The notes beneath the pieces are model-generated. The model had not been told where the DNA came from. It searched no databases and was given only the letters and a program-made list of their open reading frames with translations. A DNA stretch of 64,000 nucleotides from the NCBI RefSeq assembly GCF_019925205.1, contig NC_083567.1:8742001-8806000 (forward strand), written 5' to 3'. The stretch's first letter is position 1; the number at the start of each line of letters is the position of its first letter. Positions 38,801 through 51,900 of this stretch are shown here, in pieces. The position numbers were made by a program, and so were the translations under genes. The stretch is from Metopolophium dirhodum (taxonomy: Eukaryota; Arthropoda; Insecta; Hemiptera; Aphididae).

Positions 38801-40866
38801 ATTTTATTTTCAGATTCACGTTATTTTAAACCAGATAAAATCCATAAAAAGTATCTAGAATCCCTAATATATAAACATGGTGGTGCGTGTCATAGGTATT
38901 TGAATGTATTACCAAAGTCCTGTTACAAGAGTTCATACATTATTACCGATACTCCTTCACAAACTTGTAATTTTTTATTGGGTTTGAGTCTTGGTATACC
39001 AGCTTACCATCATAGATGTATTGAACATGCCATTTCTCAAGTAAGTTATGACAGACTTTTTTTTAACAATAAGCCAACTTAGCTATTCAATTTTGTGTTT
39101 ATACTTTATACATATTGTATAATTGAAGGAAAACATAACCTTGGTCCATTCATTAATATTGAGATTAGTCATAAAATGCAATATAATTCACTAATTATAA
39201 TTTTCACTTATTTTGTTTTTTTCGTCAATTTTGTGCACCAAGAAGTTATTTGAAAAATTGACATTATGTATACAATTTTTAGTTAGTATTTTAGTGTACC
39301 CATTATTATTGATTAAAGGGATTGCTGCACATATATTTTTCATATGGTTTAGAACAATAAGGGTGGTAACACATATTTCGCAATGTACGATTTAAATTTT
39401 TTAATGTAAGTATGAATTCTTTGATGAAATATTTAGACAACTGTGGAATTGCCCCATAACCTGTCTGTGTGTAATCAATAAATATTATAGGCATCTTTAC
39501 AGCTTCATTGTTCTTTCTGGTATAAAGGCCACTTACATTTGTATACATAGTTATTTAGTGGTTTATTTTTTTTAGTTATGCTCTGGACCTTAATGGCATG
39601 CAGGCGCAGACTGGCTGGGATGCTACGGCATCCCTTGCCCTAAAAAAATATTTGCCTAATATATATTATATATTTAAAGACTAGACACCTAATGAACAGT
39701 AGATTGTTTGTTACCAACTTACGATTATTAGTAATCTAATTCTGTACAATTTTGATTGAGTTTGTTGTAATTTGGTACTTAATTACGTTTTTAACAAATA
39801 TTTTATATTTTTTAAAAACTTAATAAAATAAATATTTTATAAATATTTATATGTTTTAAATTTGCCACAAAAATGTTTGTTATTTTCCCTTAAAATTGTG
39901 TAGCATCTCATGCCCTTTTTTACCAGTTCACGCCTGATGGCATCTAACCTATCATCCTTTTTTCCTATATACTTGAAAAATGTCAACAATACTACTAAAA
40001 AAGGTTATTAATTCAATACTAATTAGTTCTAAATTATTTGACAATAGAAGTTATTGTTAAAAAATAAAAACAAAAACATATTAAATTAAATAGCACTGTG
40101 TTATGATAAATTAAATATTTGTGAATATAAAACATCAAGTTAATAAACTAACAATTATAAACAAATTTCAAATAAACAGTAAACAAACTGTATAATAATT
40201 ATTAATTTCTAAAGCTTATTCTTTAATCAATTTTTATTGTGTACAAGTATTTACATATTGTAAACTTTTTCAATCTTTTATACACATTAATATGTAATTA
40301 TATTTAGGAATTAAGATTATGTACTTTCTTCGATTTCAGAAATTGTCATTCCCCGAGTTCTTAATAAAGAATGATATTAAACCTATACCAAACGGTTGGT
40401 CCGTGGAAAAGAAAGAAATTATCTTCCGTTCACCTGAAACTATACACTCGAACATATTTTCTGACTATGTTGTTTATGTAGCTTTATCAGATGAATCCAA
40501 GAATAGTTTTTTTTCCAGTTTGTTAAAATTTTCTGGTGCCATAGTGTACACTATAACAAAAAAAGGTGCGTTAAAAGGTTTTTTACTTAGTGATTTGTTT
40601 TTTACACAATTTTAATTATGAATATTAATAATATTATCGAATGGTCATACTTTATTCAATGTGTTTATTTTCTAGGAGCTGTAAGTCTGCCATTAATACG
40701 CCACATGACAGTCATTGTGACCGACGACCAATGTCCAAGCTCAATCATGAATGAAAAAATTCCCAAGTTATCTACTTTATGGATAGTTCAAAGTTTACTA
40801 TGCGAATCTCCTCGTCCTATTGATGGCCACGAGAGTTATATCGCAATAAGCGATGAATGCGAATAA
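29836..40866 (+). CDS. TP53BP1: TP53-binding protein 1 homolog (Tudor plus tandem BRCT)
   Basis: A chromatin reader and scaffold that in animals is recruited to DNA breaks. Fifteen exons join with matching phases into 874 codons: 29836-30079, 30979-31118, 31177-31287, 32196-32293, 32998-33119, 33503-33662, 33721-33790, 33913-34096, 34168-34396, 34482-34627, 34717-34969, 38510-38733, 38814-39040, 40340-40565, 40676-40866. Exons 9-10 (residues of about 377-500) are the Tudor region. W384, Y391, F407 and Y411 match methyl-lysine cage positions of 53BP1, while the cage aspartate is shifted or replaced (FLSDY versus FDDGY). NVSEGKRLRLSRS follows, resembling the ubiquitin-dependent recruitment motif. 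Exons 12-15 encode the BRCT pair (VIVTDDQCPSSI, STLWIVQSLL). The N-terminal half is disordered, with a CHKCDH pair and degenerate PTN repeats in exon 8. At 874 residues it is under half the human length. The start is the first ATG in frame. Confidence 0.93.
31636..31770. repeat. Fold-back MITE in 53BP1 intron 3
   Basis: Imperfect inverted repeat. The left arm contains AAATTAGAGC, then TTCATGCTCCAAGTGGCCAT. The right arm read on the minus strand contains AAATTAGAGC, then TTCATGCTCCAAATGGCTAT. The arms of about 55 bp surround a short centre. It fits a small nonautonomous DNA element; the superfamily is not determined. Confidence 0.6.
32369..32834. repeat. GTTAA-rich MITE in 53BP1 intron 4
   Basis: An intronic stretch dense in GTTAA/TTAAC words with loosely inverted ends: CTTGGCAAGTTAA near 32374 and, on the other strand, CTGGGCATTAACGAGTTAA ending at 32829. 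GTTAACA(A/T) occurs close outside both ends, perhaps an 8-bp hAT-type target duplication with a small offset. Exact borders are uncertain. Confidence 0.45.
35640..35735 (+). repeat. Solo left end of the TTAA fold-back family
   Basis: Starts GAGGATGTCACACTCGCATG and continues with GTTGTCTCCGTCTTACAAATG and AGCAAAAACTGTTTTGCGCG, as in the copy at 9954. No matching right end is found nearby, so it is a truncated or internally deleted copy. Confidence 0.6.
35850..37150 (+). repeat. Interspersed repeat unit, plus orientation
   Basis: Contains GGGTTACAAGTGGGTCACAG, GGATGGTGTTAAATTTGAAT, AACGGTCAGTCAGCC and many poorly conserved TTTTGAACTTTAAA-type words. The complement of the same ordered motifs occurs at about 18880-19455, and a fragment recurs near 49400. 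No coding frame survives. Probably the body of a decayed DNA transposon family. Confidence 0.55.
37829..37961. repeat. Inverted repeat in 53BP1 intron 11
   Basis: 24-bp arms at 37829-37852 and 37938-37961 (AGAAATTCGCTAGACTAAAC on the left) pair with two mismatches, and inner CCGGGATAAT/ATCCCGG-type words pair too. Just upstream, TACAGTGAAACCTCTATAAA resembles a pogo/Tigger terminus, so this may be the inside of such an element. The opposite terminus was not found. Confidence 0.45.
38081..38222. mobile_element. hAT-like MITE in 53BP1 intron 11
   Basis: The ends read inward as GCTGGGATGGACTGGC on the left and CAGAGGCGGACTGGGA on the minus strand at the right. This is the same terminal motif class (CAGRGGCGGACTGG) as the better-bounded element at 39601. 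No target duplication is recognisable. Confidence 0.45.
39601..39936. mobile_element. hAT-like MITE in 53BP1 intron 13
   Basis: A 336-bp insert with inverted ends CAGGCGCAGACTGG and, on the other strand, CAGGCGTGAACTGG (12 of 14). The flanking octamers ATGGCATG (39593-39600) and ATGGCATC (39937-39944) agree at seven of eight positions, the 8-bp target duplication typical of hAT elements. Noncoding. Confidence 0.7.
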
Positions 40867-41410
40867 ACTTAAATCTAACAATTAACAATAATTGACGATA
40901 AGATTTTATGTTTTAAGATTATCTGAATGTTTATAAATTATTTCCAAACACTATATTTATTTTTTGGTATGTTGAAAAAAATAACATCAATATTTAATTT
41001 CAAAATATGTTTTTGCACTATATATTATTAATGTATTATGATTTCTTTAATGTTACATGTGTAGCATAATATTATTAATCGGATGTCTGCACACAATATT
41101 AAACGTCCCGATAACTTGGCATGTTATAATTATTAATTATTCATGTGCTGTTCGTTGTTACTAGATTTTTTTTTTTTTTTACTCTTATTAAATCATAACT
41201 ATCATATGTATTTATTTGAAAGTGAAACATGTAAAAATGCTGAATGTTTGTGGTAAATTATGATTTAAATATTGTAATATTGAGTCTCAACGCATTAGCA
41301 ACATTTACACTATGACTACGATTTATATATATATTTTTTTCCAAACATTTTTACTTTTGTCATTGTATGTAATATGGTACGTTTAGCAAGTAATTTTAAC
41401 TGGTTATAGA

Positions 41411-41416
41411 AATAAA
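41411..41416 (+). terminator. 53BP1-like gene poly(A) signal candidate
   Basis: The first clear AATAAA after the stop codon, about 545 nt downstream. Further copies lie near 41483 and 41504. Which one is used cannot be told from sequence. Confidence 0.35.
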
Positions 41417-42487
41417 TGTACCTGAAAATACCACTTACATTTTTGGATGAAAATCTTTTTGTAGTTTATTTTCAACCTCTGAATAAATGCTACTTCCAAG
41501 CTAGGAAATAAACCTCGTAGAGTGTTCCGATTTCAATAATTTTTTTTTTTTTTGTTGAAACACTAATAGGGTGTATTTGATTTTTAAAATTCTATTTCTG
41601 AACGATTTAGAATATGACTAGTTTTCACAAGCTATTGTTATTGTTATTATGTTTGTTTTAAGCAAAGAAATTAAAAATCAACTATATCCTATAGTAACAT
41701 TTATCAAATAAGACCACTTTACATTACGTGAGTTTTTCCTATTAAGCGGGTTTTGAGCAAAACATCACTTATTTTTGGTTGCTGGTACGCAAAGAGCACG
41801 TGCATAGATAGCCCAATACTAATCGCATTCACACTAATCATCATTGACGACTAACGCAAATGCCGAGGATGGTGTCAGTGAAATTACGTATCGCCTAAAT
41901 AATACAGCCCCTTAACATAGACATACGAGCAGGCCACTTAACTGGTATTTGTTTGTCTATGACATAATCCACAGAATAGTGGATTGATATTTGGAATCAT
42001 ATCAGTGAGAGCACTTATTTTTAATTCTCTTTTGATTTGGCTTGTGATAGTATAGATAAATATTTCATATTTGTATAATTTTAATGCTAATTGACAATTG
42101 TAATAACTAATAATATTGGTGTGAGGATATAATAATCAAAATGAGCCACAGTTGATTTCAGTAAAATAACAAAATTTTATTTTATTAAAATATTTAATAA
42201 TACCGTCTAGTGACTAGGCACATGTATCTAATACTTTCATACTCTCATTAACAAAGAACAAAGACTTATTCATTATGCACATTTATAATTATTGCAATAT
42301 TTGCTGAGCATATATATTTTGTCAATTGTTTGAAAAGTGTATTTTATTTAATGATTAACAGCACTATCATTAAGTACATAAAATATGTCGAATATCGCAA
42401 CAATTTTTAAGACAATAATTTGTATATCAATAATAAATAAATAAATAAATAATAATAACAACAATAATGAAATTGTAAAGCAAATGA

Positions 42488-42493
42488 TTTATT
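42488..42493 (-). terminator. IDH3A poly(A) signal candidate
   Basis: An AATAAA on the minus strand about 390 nt past the stop codon. Another lies near 42173-42185. The choice is uncertain. Confidence 0.3.
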
Positions 42494-42884
42494 GTTAATA
42501 GTACATCAAGTCATGGGTGATAGATATTTTTGATCTTGAAAATTATAAAATATGATGATTATATAGAAAATCAACGAACTAATTATGTGATAAATGAATT
42601 AATGGGAAATGACTGTTAAAAACTTTACGAATGGTTTTCCTTCTAAATATTTATCACAGAAATAATGACTCAGTACTAGTAAAAAACATCATTTTCATAA
42701 AAATCCTAGTTAAATTATACAATAACTGGATTAAATATTATTTTTATATTTAAATAGAAAGGAACAAACACGAAAAACTCGAGAGGGTTATTGCTAATCT
42801 GTGTGGCCTAGTTTTTTCACAAAATAAATATACACAAATACAATAATTAAAATTGATGGACCAACATTATTACTTAACAAGAAG

Positions 42885-44712
42885 TTAAGAGGACTCTTGA
42901 ACTTTACGGCAAATTTCATCTGTAAATTCAGAGCACTTTGCTTTTCCGCCCAAGTCTCCAGTTCTGTATTTGCCTTCTTTGATTGTTTCAAAACAAGCTT
43001 TTTGAATAATGTCAGCTTGGCTGTTAAGTTCCATGTGACGCAACATCATTACAGCTGATAACAGAAGGGCGGTAGGATTGGCCAAGTCTTTGCCGGCTAT
43101 ATCTGGAGCGGTTCCATGAACCTAAACAAATTCAGTTTGTTTAAAAACTAATGACTTCATTAACTTAAAGTAATAAACAAATAAATCAAACATTACTTAC
43201 AGATTCAAACAGAGCACCGTTGCTGCCAATGTTTCCACTGGGTGTCAGACCTAAACCACCGACCAAACCGGCGCACATATCTGACAATATATCACCATAC
43301 AAATTAGGCATTACCAAAACATCATAATGACTTGGATCTTGTACCATAGTCAAACATACGGTGTCTAAGTATTTTTCTTCAAATTTGATTTGTGGGTACT
43401 TTGAAGATGCCATACGGCAGCACCTCAAGAACAAACCATCAGACATTCTCCTATAACATTTCACATTTTCAAACACATTAATAAGAACATAATACACAAT
43501 TTAAAAAGATTATTAGTTCATCATACATTATGTTAGCCTTATGTACAGCAGTGACCTTGGATCGTTTATTTTCAACAGCATATTTAAAAGCAAATTCAGC
43601 TACCCTGGTTGAAGCTTCTTCTGTGATCAATTTGATGGATTGTACAACTCCTTCAACAATTTCGTGTTCGATGCCTGAATATTCACCTTCAGTATTTTCA
43701 CGAATTGTTACCACATCAACATTCTCGTACAATGTAGGATAACCCTCAAGTGAGCGACAGGGCCTAACATTGGCGTATAAATTAAATTCTCTAGAAAAAT
43801 AATGAGCACAAGTTGTAATCTCAGATAAACACCAATACACATTTTTATGTAATTATTTTTTTAAATTAGTAAATAAAAATAAATTTACTTTCTAAGCGCC
43901 AAGTTCAATGAGCGATGACCTTTTCCAACTGGTGTCATAAGAGGTCCTTTTAATCCAATTTTATTGGTATTCACCGATTCAATAGCTTTAGATGGTATTT
44001 TCATTGTACCATCTGGTGCTTTTACAGGAGTAACATCAACTACGTCCCATTCAATTGGAGTCTAAAAAAGAAGAAGAAATATTTTGTTTTAATTATAACT
44101 GCAATCAATAGGTTTCAACCTAAGGAATTAAAAACGGTTACAATGGACAGATTTATTTTGGATTACAAGTCTAGTAGGTATCTTTAAAGCAAACATTTAG
44201 TCTCTATTGTCGGCTACCGCCAACCCGATTAACAATACCGTACAAATACAGACAATGAATTAAATTCCACTTGGCCGCGTTCAACAAATCCACTGGACTC
44301 TAGTAAAAAGCGTTGAAAAAATAACAGAAAAACTCATGTAATGTGTTTGACCTGTGGCATGTAGTCTCACTAATACGTGGCCAAGAGTGATCAGATTCGC
44401 AGATCTCTTACTTCGAGCGAGAAACAATCACTTACTTTGGCGGCTTCGAAAATCTTCTGAACAGCGGCCGATATTTCAGGACCGATTCCATCGCCGGGGA
44501 TCAAAGTCACTTTCCGTGCGTCTACGCCGTAGGAACGAGCTAGGTACTGGGTAACGTTGTTCTGTCAACAAACCAACAACGAAATTCCGCGTTAACAGTG
44601 AAAATGTATAGGTACTCCATTTACCACTGCGGGGGCGAACGGTATCGACAAACGATCCGTTAATCGCCACGAACCGGATACTTACGATCTTGTGAAATAT
44701 CCTGTGAGCCAT
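42885..44712 (-). CDS. IDH3A: Isocitrate dehydrogenase [NAD] subunit alpha, mitochondrial
   Basis: Catalytic subunit of the mitochondrial NAD-dependent isocitrate dehydrogenase (isocitrate + NAD+ to 2-oxoglutarate + CO2 + NADH), a control point of the TCA cycle. Six minus-strand exons join in frame: 44712-44686, 44561-44436, 44061-43889, 43790-43527, 43450-43201 and 43121-42885, for 358 residues (human 366). The first 25 or so residues are a short basic targeting segment (MAHRIFHKI from exon 1). Family hallmarks follow: VTLIPGDGIGPE at 27-38, RENTEGEYSGIEH at 139-151, metal-binding aspartates D250 and D254 in MPNLYGDILSDMC, and HGTAPDIAGKDLANPTALLL opening exon 6. One residue is missing relative to the human NG(V)AIFESV segment. 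The start codon sits in a GC-rich promoter region. The gene converges on the 53BP1-like gene. Confidence 0.98.
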
Positions 44713-45130
44713 GGCGAACGGTCGTCGGCGGGAGATGAGGTCGAAAAAGAACTCTCTCGAAGGGATAAATGGTCGGGAGAGAAATTTTCTCCTCAACTGG
44801 CCTGGCCGCAAGAGAGGGCTGATCACTCGATCGTATTTTTAAAACGAAAATGGGTGAGAGGTTAAAGGAACAGATGTTTTACTGAACAGGAGAGCGGCGG
44901 TTCGGTGACCGTAGGTACGGATCACGATTCGATAGAACTATTACGACGGTCGGGCACTCGGACCGTGTCGGACGGGCGGTGTGTTCGTCGTCTTTTTGTT
45001 CCATGACGACGACGAACACGACGGTGCCGTGGTCGTCGGGGGGAGAGGGCGGCCACCCGATGCGAATATGCGAATATGCGACGGCAGCAGCTGATAACGA
45101 TTACGATTCCGATTTCCGGTGAAATTTAAA
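44713..45130 (-). promoter_or_regulatory. IDH3A promoter region / GC-rich 5' flank
   Basis: GC-rich relative to everything around it, with many CpG steps (ACGACGACGAACACGACGG near 45006). The region begins at the IDH3A start codon and ends abruptly at AT-rich DNA near 45130. The position and composition fit a housekeeping promoter and 5' UTR. No individual site is assigned. Confidence 0.5.
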
Positions 45131-46839
45131 TTTTATAGAGAATACAGATGGAGTCACCACAAATTAGATAACATTTTTTGATAAAATAGTAGGTGCCTAT
45201 ATTCTCAGCTACCGCTCACCACTGTACTCGCGAATTTCGTATTTATTTTATGTTTGTTGTACCTATTTTGTGTGTAAAAAAATATCTATCCACCTAAGAC
45301 ATTCCAAGTCACGCCACTGATATTCTAGTAATACTCGTTATGCGCAACGCCGCAACAGTATAATATAATAATATGTCCATGCCCATGGGAACATATTCTG
45401 ATTTCCTTGTTAGCCATTGGGTACTGCCCTCGGTGGTTCTGCATGTCGGCGAGGTATAGAATAACATAGGAATATTGAAATATTGTAATTTATAGGAAAG
45501 TACCTAAATACCTACCTACTCTCCTAGTAACCTAGTACCTCGGAACGATGAAGCCATGAAGAGTGAAGACTAAATAGGTATGAATTCAGAATTAAATTGT
45601 TCAAACGATCAATAAAGATCATTCCGATATTTTATGGCTTCGTTGCCGTCACGCCGACGTTTACTTCGATTAAATTTCATAATCGCGGTTTATCAGACGT
45701 GGGTCGTCTGATAATAGGTGTGTAGAGTATAGTTGTTAGTTAATAACACAGAATAGTTTTTTGATAATAAATATAGACTAATAAACCTGTTGCTGTCTGT
45801 CATATTTAAGTATTTTGTACCCAATCTCAGAATCTTAGCGCTGACGATTGAAAAGTCTGAAACAATAACTTTTTACACTTTGGACGCGAAACGCAATAAT
45901 ATGGCCGTCTAATGTCCATTCTGTAATATTTCAATAGAATATTATACCAACCTAAGTTAGTATGATTCATCATTCATGTATACAGACTAACGAGCTAACA
46001 TTGTTTTGTTGAAATGCGCATAAAAAGCTAGTCGGTACTTATTACCTTTGTATAAGTACAAGTAGTAATAGCAGAACCTACCTATTATAATTTTATAAAA
46101 TGTTCGCATATATATACAATTAGCCGACGTATAATTAGCCAGTCATCAGAACTTCGGTCTTATAATATAGTTGTAACTTATTATACCACTAAAACCTATT
46201 AAAATATGCGCAAGCGTACCTATCAATTATTATGCATAATAAGCCCAAATATTTTTTGAACAAACTCAATATTAACCACTGTTGTGAACCTATCGTATAA
46301 ATAAATAATAATACACAGAAAAAATATAATTCAAACCGGTACCTACCTAATAGTTTATGCTACAGCATAGGCATATTTAATATGCCATATTAAAATGAAG
46401 AAAAGTGTTAATATTATTATTATTTAATTGTGTTTTGTATATCTATTAACTATTAACTTATATTAATTAATAGAAAATAATAAAGACTTTATTTTTCTTA
46501 GAAACAAAGTGCTAAATAATGTTTTAAAAAAAGATTATACTCGACATAGTTAAATAAAAATTAATTTAAAAGAAAAATGTATGGTCAAACCAAATTTTAT
46601 ATTTAAGATATTGATAATTATAGGAATATAGGATATGATAGTATGTGCCTATACAATTTTTAATCAGTTATTGGCAATTTAAACATTTTCATTTTTATCA
46701 GTTTATTCACAGTACGCGGTATATTGTCAAAAAAAATTGTTTAATATATTTATTAATTATTATGTACCTTAGCGTAATAAAATAAAATAAACATATTATA
46801 TTATTATATAATTATATAATATACACGTGCGTTCTAAAA
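45131..46839. other. AT-rich intergenic DNA right of IDH3A
   Basis: Nothing recognisable beyond short palindromic GTACCTA words. No open frame of interest. Confidence 0.5.
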
Positions 46840-48756
46840 TTGCTTCCGGTTTCGATATGGACCCATCATGCCTGCTGCAGCATCTCCACGCCGCCGCGCG
46901 TCGTTACCACACGGCACACAATGGCAACGTCTTTGTCGTCGATCGTAAGATAATAATATATTATTTTCATATTTTCATATAATATAATATTATATGTGTG
47001 CGGTGTGTGTTTGTGTGTCATATATTATATGCGCATATATACTGTATATAGTATATAATATATATATACGCGCTAACTCAAATTGACGACATTAAATTCC
47101 TTAAACTGCGCACGCGGCCGTAAATCATTGTATTATAATATTATTATACTCGGAGTGACGAGTCAACTTCGGTGGTGGAACGAGGAGGGTGGAGAAGGAC
47201 GATAAAATAAAATAATAATACGCGTCCTCTCACGCTCCTCTCCAGACTCCAGCATTTCGGGATGGAACAATATATATATATATATATACACATGTAAATA
47301 CACACGATAAAGCCCTTTATATAATACAATATATAGGTATGACGTTTGTCGTCGAGTGGTGGGATACTGGGATGTATAATATACATGTATATAGCAGAAG
47401 GTTGCATGACGAAACCACGTCTTATATTATTATTATTATTTTACGTATATAATATAATATTAAATGAAATATACGCGATCGCTTTACGTCTTTCCCCGTC
47501 GCCGAGCTGAGATATGCGAGATATATATATAGGTACAGAGCCGCGAGAGCTTATCCGAAAGGTATACACGCGTCATATTATATTGTAATACCTATAGGTA
47601 TGTACTTGCATATAGGGTGTCTCACGTTGTGTTTGTACCTGTAAATAATTGTTTTCTAATATTTTGTTTTGCAGTGTCAATCAAATATCATATTTGTTAT
47701 TACATTTCTTCAATGTCAGATGCATAGCAATTTATATAATATTATATACATGTAGATAATTCGAGTATCTACCTAAACAATATTATCATCATTTAAAAGT
47801 CGAATTTTCGTCACGACCTTTAAGGGTCAGGTATGGCAGGCGGCATGGAGAAGCACCTACCTATGTAATCAGTATATATATACTACATATATATATATAT
47901 ATAGATATATGCGAAGGATTCATCGACTGTCATAGCACAGACTGCACCCTGTATATATACGTCACTAAATGCGGAGTTAAGGTTGTACGGGAGGGAAAGA
48001 AACTTGCGCGCGTATATCGCCGTCGTCGTCTCGACGTTGTTGCAGGGACAGGCGGGATGCTGCAGCGCGCTGATGTCTGTTGTCTAACGTGGCGTAAAGG
48101 GAGGAAAACGTTTTCCGCATTAATCCCGTCCGCCTCGGATGAATACATTATAATATATATATATATATATATGTGTGTACACGCCACACAACGGAAACTA
48201 TTGCAGTGACTGTGTGCCTGTGTAGTGTGTGTGTTCTCCTCTCTCACACTCTCCGTCTCTTGATCAATCTCCGACGACGTACACATTACAATATATACAT
48301 ATATGGGTGTGTGTGTGTGTGTTTATAGTGGTAAACTATATGTATATATATAGAGAGAGTGATGTCTCCCGTATTCTCTTTTCTCCGTCGTGCGGCGCGC
48401 GTCTGTTCTTTTGTCGACGCATTTTAATCCGAACAAGAGAACGACGAAAACCGCCCGGCCCACCGACTCCAACCTTTTAGGAGGCTTTTAATATCCCCGG
48501 GGAACTTGTAGCGGTGGGCAGGATAGATATATATATATATACGTATACGCTGTATTATATAATATATACACATCGTGTATATAGTCGATGCCGGCTCGAT
48601 GATTGTTGACAATCCAAATCGGTATTATAATATAAGTGTGTGCGTGTGTGTGTGTACTGTATATTATTATATATGTTTCGATACGGACCCACACGACCGT
48701 AATGACGAAACAGGATTATTTGTACCTATCACGGTTCGGGTAACGCGCAAGAAGAA

Positions 48757-48815
<59 letters not shown>

Positions 48816-48900
48816 TTATGCATATTGAATATAGGGATTATACGCGGTTTGATCGGCACGCGCGTGGCGCGCATATACATCTGACTTGAGCGAGGCGAGG
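46840..48900. other. GC-richer region with many microsatellites
   Basis: Alternating CpG-rich patches (46870-46950, 47990-48130, 48361-48480) and AT/GT/GAGA microsatellites. It could be a distal promoter or 5' UTR region, since pyrimidine-rich CTCTCTC and CGTCGTCG tracts are common in insect leaders. No exon with credible codon use and splice signals was found on either strand. Confidence 0.35.
48764..48813. repeat. (GT)n microsatellite
   Basis: About 25 uninterrupted GT units, preceded by a few imperfect ones, inside a GC-richer stretch. This is the longest dinucleotide run in the window. Confidence 0.95.
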
Positions 48901-51900
48901 TCTTTTTTGCGTAATACGCACTATATAATATTATTATTATGGTGTTGTTATAATATAAATGTATAATATTGTATTAAATTGTGCCTATATGACGTGTTGT
49001 TATAGGTATAGTAAGTATCTTTTAATTTTATATTTATGACATTATTTATTTAAATGCCATATATTACCCTTGAATTACTTATAGTCTTATATACAGAGGT
49101 AATTATATAGGTACAGTGTTATACAACCTAGTATCTAGTATAGTAGTAGCTAGTTTGTAGGTATACAACACATTTAGTAAAAAAAACTAATTTCTTTACT
49201 AAATTTGATATTTCAAAGTTATGTATGCATTAAGTATATAAATATTACAAAATATAGAACCAATAGTTAATATTATTCATATTAGCTCTTGCCTCTTTTA
49301 AAAATTATATAAGAGTTAAGAAATAGCAATAAAGAATTTCAGGGGATAATCTCCAAAATTAAAATTCAGCTCTAATATTAAACTGTTTCGACTAATATAT
49401 TAGATTCTGATATTTTTATTTTTATTTGTATCTGTGTACACGATAAGTAGTCGAAAAAATTCTTTGACTATCAAATTTAGGTTCGCAAATTGGATCCAAG
49501 GGCGCCTGCAAGGGGGAGGGCAAAAGGGTAAAAAAAAGTTTAAAAATGTATTACAAAGTTCCTCATAAGTTATTATATTATCAGTTTAAAAATACTGAAG
49601 ATATATAGGCACTCTTTTTTGATAAGCATTTAAAATTCAAATTTTGACAAGATTGTTGATGTTTAGTTGTTGATAGATGCGCTAATTACTATACAGTTTG
49701 TAAATCACCACACGCCCATAGTACCATAGGCCATAGCACCTATATCTTCTAAGCTCGTTATCATAGACCTATATAAATTATCCTTAGTAATTAGTAAAAC
49801 TATACAATATTATAACCCAAATTTTGATTTTGATATACGTTATAACTTTCAGAACAATAAAATTATCATCTTAATAATTTACAGTAGAAAAAAGGGTTCT
49901 CATTTGAAAAAATAAGTTTGTATATCCACAGAACATTTCTTAAGTAGTATCTACACAAATCTTAAGAGATTAAAAATATGGATTTCAAGTAAATATATTT
50001 AAAAATTCCGAAAAATCATATTTTGAATAACTCCATTATTGAAGAAAAAAATGGGGGTGTGCTTGGGACGAATCACACTGTATAATTTATAATTTAATTT
50101 TTTTTTTTTGTTTTATTTGTATACGGGGTTTTGCATAAGTATAATGGTATTTCCTGAGTAAATGCAAGGAAAAGTTACGCGCATAATAAACGTTATAACT
50201 GATATTATTATGCACCTACAGTATAATATAATGTATATAAATCACATCGCGTATCGTTGATTCGAGGATTGAAACTACTGTAATATATCATAATCAAAAT
50301 ATCTGAACAAAGAGTAAGCACAAATGTAAGTACCTACAAACGAAGATTAAAATAATGTTGAAATCAGGGTTAGTTTACATAAAATAATTTCATTTTCATT
50401 TTCGCACCAAATTCAGTTAATCATTAAGACGATAATTGAGTAGGTACTATTTAGTATTTTAGTACCATTAGAAATTGGCAATTTATAAAAGAGAATAATT
50501 ATGGGAGTGAATAAAAAACACACGACAATTGTGTCTATAGATATATCTATCAGCTCCGTCTTACCACTACATTTTTATGTACCGTTTAATTCTTTAAGAA
50601 TTCGAATAAAGTTTTCTAAAACAATTTATATCTTTGAATAATAAATAATCTTTTAAGCTTTTAATCAACGACTACCGTCGACATCGACAGTAGTTAAAAT
50701 GTCGTACAGATTATTTTTCGTGTTTTACACTTTAACATTTTTACTGCAAGTGGACCTGTGAAAATCTCTAGATATTTTAAGTATGAATTTCCATCGTCAT
50801 CACATATTTGTTCTGATTTATATTAATTATATTTGATAAGCATCATGCAGTGCCTTTTATTAGGTTTAGATATTTCATATATGGTATATAAAATATTATA
50901 TAATAAATCATATAGATATATACCTACCGGTGCAACACACAGATCTGACATTCTGACAAATAAAAAACCTTTGTTGCAATCAATATTTTTTTCCATACAT
51001 AATTTATTGATTCTTGATTCTTTAATTCAGATTAAAAAAAATTCAAAAAGTCAAATTAGCCAATTTGTGAATCAGGTTTTTAGAAAACTTTTGATTTATA
51101 TAAGTCAAGTGGATTATTTTTATGATTTTTTATAATACCAAAGTGTTTTGTAGTAAGACTCATTTATTTTAATAGTTATAACTTTTTAAAATAATATTTA
51201 GATTTTAACCTAGGTACCTATTTAAAAATTCTCATTAAATATTGAAAAAAAAAGTTTATAGTTTTTGAACTCAAACTGGGTCGACAGAGTCAACTGAAGT
51301 TAACAAAAAACTTAACAAAAATAACAAGATTTCAAAAAATTGTAAAAAATAAAATAAACTACATGATTTAAATAAATGTTTTTACAATCTACATATTTCT
51401 AAAAACCAGCATTATAAATTGGCTATTTTAAATTTTTCAAAAAATATTTACACTACATTTAAAATGTTTTTATTTTCAGTATTAAAAAATAAAAATACAA
51501 ATATTATACTAAAGAATATAGGTACTATAACCTTGTTACGCAAGCATCTGTAAATCATTAAAAAAATAAATTTTAAATATTGAAAGTTAGAACGAAAGTT
51601 ATTTCATTTGTCAGGTTTTTCTGTTATACCCTGTATGGCTGTATAATATAATATGTAAAGGTGTAAAGGTAATATGTAAAGGTGTTTGCTGTAAAAATTC
51701 AAATAAGTAAGGAATATAAAACAAAACATGCAGTAAATTTTTTCTTACGTAATAAACGTTTAATTAAAATTAAAAATGTATATATTTGTTGTATATGTTT
51801 TAAGTTTTGCTGGTATGCCTTATACAACATTAAAGTGTTCTTGTTTGGTAACGAATTTGTTTGTATAGGTCTTCATAATAAATTCAAATTGAAAAATATT

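Larger units (their letters stand above)
40867..42884. other. Intergenic space between convergent 53BP1-like gene and IDH3A
   Basis: About 2 kb that should contain both 3' UTRs. AT-rich, with several AATAAA hexamers on each strand. I see no coding exon and no clearly bounded repeat. Confidence 0.6.
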
